From assembly GCA_037969585.1 (NCBI GenBank), contig JBBKXR010000071.1, positions 1 through 64,000 on the forward strand: DNA of 64,000 nucleotides, in the 5' to 3' direction. This document shows, in pieces, positions 59,276 through 64,000 of the stretch. The DNA is from JBBKXR01 sp037969585 (GTDB lineage Bacteria; Verrucomicrobiota; Verrucomicrobiia; Verrucomicrobiales; DEV007). Below the pieces are notes generated by a model. That model made no database searches. It had not been told where the DNA came from and was given only the letters and a program-made list of their open reading frames with translations. A program made the position numbers and the translations under genes. Position 1 is the first letter of the stretch, and every line of letters starts with the position of its first letter.

Positions 59276-60784
59276 TTAAAATTGGAGCCTCACCCGGACG
59301 CCGGTGAAGCTCTGTGAAAAATCGCCTTCATCGGACGATGATGTGTTGTCGCGATAATTGTGAAAAAGTGAAATTGTGGTGTCGAAATAGCGTGACGTAT
59401 CAAATTGTCGCGAGAGCGATGAATTAACCCACCAGTAGTCATCGGAACGGTCAGTGGATTGGTTGGAGATCGTCGATTCGTATTCGGCCCGCTCATAGGC
59501 ACCCGACGTGCTTGCGTTCAATTTCCAGAAGGGAAGGCGGTAGTTGCATTGCAATCGGAATCCGGTGGAGTCATACGCCTGGCCAAACGATTGCAGTGAA
59601 GAGCTGTAGTCGCGATAGCTCTCCAAGCGGAAATCAAGTTGTTCGGACGCACGCCATTCCCCGCCCAACGCAAAAGTCACGTCGCCGCTCGCAGCGGTGC
59701 TGTTTTCGCCCTCATAGTCTCGGAACATATAGCCGACTCGGCCGTCAAAGGTCGTTTTGGGACCGATCTGATAGCGTGATCTGAGCGACGGTTCGACGAA
59801 GCTGATGTCTGGATTTTGATCGGTAAGGTATTCACCGAGTCGCAAGCCGACGCCGGCGCTGGTCTTTGGCAGGGCGGTCGGTTGGTAATACCACGACACG
59901 TCGCCAATCCAGGAAGTTCGATCATTCAAGCCCGAGGAGCCATCAAAGTTTTCGATTGAGTAGTCAAACGCGGTGGCTAGTTCGCTGTGATCGAACAGGC
60001 GGGCAGCCATGACTCGTACACCGCTTCGCTCGCTTTTTTGAGCTAGCGATTCGCGGCTTTGATTTTCGCTGAAATAATCTTGGCCGTCGGTTTTGTCATA
60101 GGACAAGTCGGCTCGGATGATCGTTTTTTGACCGCCAATTCCAAAATAGGGTGTTATATGAGGGAGGAGTGTGTCTCCACCGGAGTTCCCGTTCGGACCG
60201 CTGCTGAGGGAAAAAATGGAGCCTCCCAGATCGATTCCGTAAAAGAACCTGCTGTCTCCGAGTGTAAAATCGCGATCATAGCTGGCTCCGATTTCCAGCC
60301 AGGTCACGGTGCTGTCGTAGTTGCTTTCAGCGCGCTGCGCGTTCGTGGAATCGTAGCCGATACCTGAATCCAGCCACACACTGAGTCCATTAACTCTGTT
60401 CGGTTCGGTTTCTCTGACCGAGCGATAGCGATCTACCGCTGAGGTATCACCAGGACGGAGAAATTCCTGACCGGAGATGGTTACCGGGCCATCGTCGGAA
60501 TCATTTTTCACTAAGGCGTTCTCGTATTCGTCGAGTGCGGCTTCGATATTTGCGATAGTGGAATCTGACAGGGCCGTGGCGTCATCTGCAGGTGAGTCCT
60601 CTGTCCCTGATGTAGACTGAAATTCGTAACTGAACTCTTCGGGAACGATTTCGTCGTCGTCGGCGATTGTCCAGGTAGAGAGATTGACCGCGACGATCAG
60701 CCCAAGCCGCAAATGGCGAGCGACGCAATTTTTGCTGCGTTGTCTACGGGCTCTTTGCTTGGAGCTGTATTTCGAGTTGTTCAT
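59276..60784 (-). CDS. Outer-membrane beta-barrel protein of the polysaccharide operon
   Basis: 502 residues from MNNSKYSSKQRARRQRSKNC. The N-terminus is unusually basic before a signal helix (LRLGLIVAVNLSTWTIA). An acidic Ser/Asp-rich stretch follows, then from about residue 145 regular amphipathic beta strands with aromatic ends (LSVWLDSGIGYDS, VTWLEIGASYDRDF, FRLQCNYRLPFWKLNAS), ending in Phe (VRVRLQF), the outer-membrane barrel signal. Barrels of this kind are encoded in exosortase-linked exopolysaccharide loci and may form a porin or scaffold for glycan export. It begins 43 bases after the initiating transferase gene. An upstream in-frame ATG at 60859 would overlap that gene. Confidence 0.8.
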   Translation of the reverse strand: MNNSKYSSKQRARRQRSKNCVARHLRLGLIVAVNLSTWTIADDDEIVPEEFSYEFQSTSGTEDSPADDATALSDSTIANIEAALDEYENALVKNDSDDGPVTISGQEFLRPGDTSAVDRYRSVRETEPNRVNGLSVWLDSGIGYDSTNAQRAESNYDSTVTWLEIGASYDRDFTLGDSRFFYGIDLGGSIFSLSSGPNGNSGGDTLLPHITPYFGIGGQKTIIRADLSYDKTDGQDYFSENQSRESLAQKSERSGVRVMAARLFDHSELATAFDYSIENFDGSSGLNDRTSWIGDVSWYYQPTALPKTSAGVGLRLGEYLTDQNPDISFVEPSLRSRYQIGPKTTFDGRVGYMFRDYEGENSTAASGDVTFALGGEWRASEQLDFRLESYRDYSSSLQSFGQAYDSTGFRLQCNYRLPFWKLNASTSGAYERAEYESTISNQSTDRSDDYWWVNSSLSRQFDTSRYFDTTISLFHNYRDNTSSSDEGDFSQSFTGVRVRLQF

Positions 60785-60827
60785 TCGGGTGTAGTGGTCG
60801 GCAAGTTCAATCTGGATAGAAATGGGG

Positions 60828-62291
60828 TTACTGAACCCATGCCGAAGTGGAGGTGACATCCGCAGCTTTTACCGATGGAGTTTCTTTCGGAACCGGAGCG
60901 AGAAAAATTCCGCAATCTCGGGGAGCCGCGAAGCGCTTTAGCGCTTCTGACATGCTGGGTACGAAACACTGGGCAACCTTGCGCCAGTTCCATTCGCATA
61001 GCTCGGTGTCGCCGATATAACCGACCTGCCAATGCCCGGCGCTTCCCAATCCGATCGAAAAACAAAAGCTGCCGTCGGATCCAAAACTGGTACTGTTGAC
61101 AGTGAGCAAGCCCGCCTTTTCCACGGAAGCGTGAAAATTACTCCAGAATAGATCCGGATCTGAAGTGAAATCGAGTTCATGCTCGAGCACCTCCGAGAGA
61201 CGAATAGCGTAGCGGACATGTCGACGTGCCTTTAATGCTTGGCAAATGCGAAGCGGGAGTTCTGACAGCCGGGGAAAGTAAGCTCGAGCGTAGAGCGCAG
61301 CCAGCACGACGATGCCGAGAACACCGGTTAACACGGGCAGCGCCAGTCCCCGGTTTAGCATTATTCCCAGGCCGCCGAGAGCAAGGCACATAAATACGGC
61401 GTAGAGCAATGCAAGCAGCCAGCCGCGAGGCAGCCCAAGCGTGACCATGCGATGATGCAGATGTTCAGCGTCGCCTCGGAATATGGGGAACCCGTAGATA
61501 AAGCGGCGGCATATTGCGAAAGTCGTATCTGCCATTGGGTAGGCGAGCACCGCGATCACCATCAGCAGAACGATGGCTGTGGTGCCTTTCTGAGAAGACT
61601 GCACTGCGAGTAGCGCCGCGTAGAAGCCTATCAGGTAGGCACCTCCGTCACCTAAATACACTTTCGCAGGCGGCAGATTGAAAGCGAGAAATCCACCGGT
61701 TGCAGCCGCCATCGTGAAGGCTAGAATGGCGGCTTCGGTGTTGCCAACGCTGAGCGAGGCAGTACCGATTACCGCAAAGACTATCACTCCTAATCCGCCG
61801 GCTAAGCCGTCCATTCCATCGGACAGGTTGAAGATATTCGGAAGCGCAACCAGCCAAAGGACGGTTATTGGTAGAGCGAAGATGCCGAGTTCGATGCGGC
61901 TTATGAAAGGAAGGTCGATGCCGTCAATTCGAAATCCCAGAAAGTAGGCGGCGAGTGCGACCAACAATTGGCCGGTGATCCGTGTGCCGACTGGAAGGGG
62001 ATTGAGATCGTCTGCAAAGCCAATCAGAAAGATCGCAGTGCAGAGTAGGATTGTGCTGCTGATCATGGTGCTCCCGGGCAGCTTGCCCAGTGCGACGGAG
62101 AGGAGGATGCCCGCAACTAGACCGATGAGAATGGCGAGCCCACCAACCCGGAGGACGGGCCGCTCCTGAGATTTCCGAAACAGATCGCCACGATCAATCG
62201 CGTTAGGAAATTTCCAGCAGCGCAACAACAGACCCACGGCGGCGATGGAAACAGCAGCCGCAGAGAAGCAAATGCCGAGGTTGGAATACAT
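60828..62291 (-). CDS. MraY/WecA-family polyprenyl-phosphate sugar-1-phosphate transferase with C-terminal extension
   Basis: 487 residues from MYSNLGICFSAAAV. About eleven membrane helices and the family's catalytic set are present: IGFADDLNPLPVGTR (Asp-Asp metal site), NLSDGMDGLAGG, VYLGDGGAYLIGF, and GDAEHLHHRMV (His motif). It probably starts glycan synthesis by moving a sugar phosphate, such as GlcNAc-1-P, onto undecaprenyl phosphate. Family members have about 340-370 residues; here some 130 cytoplasmic residues follow (RRHVRYAIRLSEVLEHELDF onward), with a Trp- and Gly-rich beta pattern and no domain I recognise. First gene of the minus-strand operon. The ATG at 62291 is preferred to 62351, which lacks support. 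Confidence 0.88.
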   Translation of the reverse strand: MYSNLGICFSAAAVSIAAVGLLLRCWKFPNAIDRGDLFRKSQERPVLRVGGLAILIGLVAGILLSVALGKLPGSTMISSTILLCTAIFLIGFADDLNPLPVGTRITGQLLVALAAYFLGFRIDGIDLPFISRIELGIFALPITVLWLVALPNIFNLSDGMDGLAGGLGVIVFAVIGTASLSVGNTEAAILAFTMAAATGGFLAFNLPPAKVYLGDGGAYLIGFYAALLAVQSSQKGTTAIVLLMVIAVLAYPMADTTFAICRRFIYGFPIFRGDAEHLHHRMVTLGLPRGWLLALLYAVFMCLALGGLGIMLNRGLALPVLTGVLGIVVLAALYARAYFPRLSELPLRICQALKARRHVRYAIRLSEVLEHELDFTSDPDLFWSNFHASVEKAGLLTVNSTSFGSDGSFCFSIGLGSAGHWQVGYIGDTELCEWNWRKVAQCFVPSMSEALKRFAAPRDCGIFLAPVPKETPSVKAADVTSTSAWVQ

Positions 62292-62588
62292 GACGGGTAG
62301 GGTTGCTCTCTCTGGAATTAAAATTGAGACGGAGCGATATTGTGAAAGCAAATATAAAGCTCTCTAAAATAAAAACAAGAAAAAACCATAATTATCATAA
62401 TAATTATTTCAGCACGATTCCTTGTGGCATCAGGAGATCGCCAACGAAAGTCTGCTCAGAACACGAAACTGCTTAGGCCTCCTTGACCATCAGACCTTCA
62501 TAGCTTTATCTAATGGCGAGGTTTGTCGGGGCTGAAAAAGGTGCCCGCCTGACCAGTTGGTAAGCATAAATTAAATAATGAGCCGGAT
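62292..62588. other. AT-rich divergent intergenic region
   Basis: 297 bases between the initiating transferase gene and the TPR-like gene. The stretch 62341-62410 is markedly AT-rich and holds two self-complementary blocks, ATAATTAT (62388-62395) and AATAATTATT (62399-62408). It must contain both promoters; no clear -35/-10 pair or terminator was identified. No gene-like frame. Confidence 0.5.
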
Positions 62589-64000
62589 ATGATTCGAAAA
62601 ATAATAAGACGATGCAATCGGCGAGAGGTCTGGCTGCTCCTTATTTCAGTCGGCTTGCTCATGCTGATCTTGAATCCTCCCCAGACGTTTGTCAGCCGAC
62701 ATCATGCTTGGAAGGCGAAGCAATTCCTTGAAGCAGCGGAAAAAGCCAAACAAGCGGATGATTGGGATCTTGCGAAGGAAAAGGCGAAACAAGGCCTTCG
62801 GTGGGCTCCAGGTTCGTCGGCTTTGAGAAAAATAATCGTCGGTGCCGTTGCTAAGGAGGGGCGAGCCATCGATTCGGTCTTACTAGCGGAGCAGTTCTTT
62901 AATCCAGAAAGTAGCCTTGAAGAGCGTGCGAAACTGATGGAAGTCGCCCTTAACGGCGGCGATCAGGTGGCTTTCTCCCGGTTTTACAACCATTTGCCGG
63001 AAGAACAGCGCAATAATCCGGAAATCGTCATCCAGAGGATGCGACTGGGCTTGCAACTCGGTCGACACCAGGAAGTGGAGCAGCTCTTCGCAAGCTTAGC
63101 TGAGTCAGATCGTACTGCTGCCGCCAATGTGATTCGCTTGGCAGCCACAGTGCAAGCTGCCGCCACAACGGGGAACTGGGGCCCCGCCATCGATAATATC
63201 GACGAGTGGCTGGGAAATGCGGTTGAAGATAAAGCCATTTCTTGGCAGGTTTTCAGATTGCTGGGCGAGATTCCCGCGACGGAATTGGATGCAGCAAATC
63301 TTATCCGTGCGGGCGATTGGCTGCGTAAGAATGCTGAGGACGCCACCGCCGAAGATGAACTGATCGGCGCCTCAATTGAGATGGCCGCAATGGGTGAGCA
63401 GGCTCGGTCCATATTTCTTGAGCAGACTGTCGATCGATTTGCCGACAGCGCTCCGACCGAATTGGGCCGCTGGCTGGTGCGATTGGGGCATCCGGCCAAA
63501 GCACTGCAACTACCTGGCCTATCGGAGGCCAACGCCTCTTCTGACGTGGGCCGCTTCGACGCAAGACTCGATGCACTCGTTGCCGCTGAGCGATGGGACG
63601 ACGCTATCCACTGGCTCGACCAGCCTCCGCCAGGGAGTCATTCGGTCATGTTGTGGTTGTCGCGTGCACAAATAGCCGACAAGATTGATAACCGCTCCCT
63701 TCGGCGGCAAAGCTTAATTCGCGCCATCGAAGAAGCCGGTGTGGTCAGTTCCGAGAATCGCTTTTTCGCTATTTATGAAGTGGCGATTGCTGTAGGCGAG
63801 AACGACTTGGCTGCCAGAGCGGCGATCGACGGGGTGAGCGTTCCCTCGGCGATTTTTCCGCCATCGGCCTATTTTCTGCCGGTGTTGCGTCATCTGTGGG
63901 AGCAGGGCAGTTTGGATGAGTTTCGGAAGCTAAACCTCGCTCTGCTGCGTAATCAGCCGGGCGATCTGGACCGGAGTAACGATGAGTTGTATGTCTCATT
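62589..64000 (+). CDS. Membrane-anchored TPR-like protein, cut at right edge
   Basis: 470 codons are present and open to the window end. The N-terminus has basic residues then one membrane helix (VWLLLISVGLLMLILNPP, about 14-31), after which everything is helical and should face the periplasm. Short TPR-like units are visible (FLEAAEKAKQADDWDLAKEKA with WAPGSSALRKII; ALVAAERWDDAIHWLD; RRQSLIRAIEEAGVV), consistent with a solenoid. No catalytic motif appears. TPR proteins of this kind are often part of exosortase-linked loci, so a role in the divergent polysaccharide system is possible but unproven. ATG chosen because the hydrophobic anchor starts soon after. Confidence 0.75.
   Translation, partial: MIRKIIRRCNRREVWLLLISVGLLMLILNPPQTFVSRHHAWKAKQFLEAAEKAKQADDWDLAKEKAKQGLRWAPGSSALRKIIVGAVAKEGRAIDSVLLAEQFFNPESSLEERAKLMEVALNGGDQVAFSRFYNHLPEEQRNNPEIVIQRMRLGLQLGRHQEVEQLFASLAESDRTAAANVIRLAATVQAAATTGNWGPAIDNIDEWLGNAVEDKAISWQVFRLLGEIPATELDAANLIRAGDWLRKNAEDATAEDELIGASIEMAAMGEQARSIFLEQTVDRFADSAPTELGRWLVRLGHPAKALQLPGLSEANASSDVGRFDARLDALVAAERWDDAIHWLDQPPPGSHSVMLWLSRAQIADKIDNRSLRRQSLIRAIEEAGVVSSENRFFAIYEVAIAVGENDLAARAAIDGVSVPSAIFPPSAYFLPVLRHLWEQGSLDEFRKLNLALLRNQPGDLDRSNDELYVS

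Overview
The window reads as a chromosomal segment of a member of the PVC superphylum, most likely Verrucomicrobiota. The reasons are secreted formylglycine sulfatases, ThuA-type proteins, a large exported heme-binding CxxCH protein of the PVC type, an exported TPR-methyltransferase, a Bat aerotolerance operon, and an exosortase inside a polysaccharide locus. A planctomycete is not excluded. The DNA is GC-rich and densely coding. I see no rRNA, tRNA, CRISPR array, insertion sequence or clear pseudogene. Both edges cut genes: a lactonase on the left and a TPR-like protein on the right.

Region 1 (1-10029) is mainly secreted catabolism. It holds an exported lactonase (cut), a SixA-like phosphatase, an SMP-30/gluconolactonase-like protein, a three-gene minus-strand operon (ThuA-like protein, two sulfatases), a TrkH-type potassium transporter and a second secreted ThuA-like protein.

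Region 2 (10424-20363) holds a TPR/membrane-anchored von Willebrand A (VWA) protein, the 1036-residue cytochrome-like protein, a small membrane protein, a CoA-binding protein, an exported TPR-methyltransferase and a secreted three-LysM protein. Region 3 (20597-28492) is a minus-strand Bat operon in the order DUF58, DUF4381-like, BatA, a BatB-BatC fusion, BatD, BatE. The usual MoxR ATPase is not next to it.

Region 4 (28662-62291) is a polysaccharide and surface-assembly locus. gmd and fcl make GDP-L-fucose. A plus-strand run of 21 tightly packed genes (32037-54072) then encodes a Wzm/Wzt-type ABC exporter, a methyltransferase, 13 glycosyltransferases, two hexapeptide acyltransferases, a Wzy-like polymerase, an EpsI-like protein and an exosortase. 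It meets head-on, at a perfect bidirectional terminator (54114-54140), a minus-strand operon encoding a WecA/MraY-like initiating transferase with an unusual C-terminal extension, an outer-membrane beta-barrel, a small SdrD-B-like secreted protein, Wza, Wzc (BY-kinase) and an O-antigen ligase/polymerase. A long exopolysaccharide or O-antigen-like glycan, exported and possibly coupled to exosortase sorting, is the simplest reading.

The most interesting signals are regulatory and sit inside this locus. One is an ops/JUMPstart-like element (31963-31978) in the leader of the 21-gene run. Another is a perfect 16-bp inverted repeat (50233-50248 with 50353-50368) that would bury the ribosome binding site of the last gene block, with a small terminator-like hairpin in its loop. 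Also notable are the BatB-BatC fusion with an internal signal peptide and a 250-residue low-complexity tract, and a perfect 17-bp palindrome before the cytochrome gene. No wholly new system can be asserted from sequence alone.
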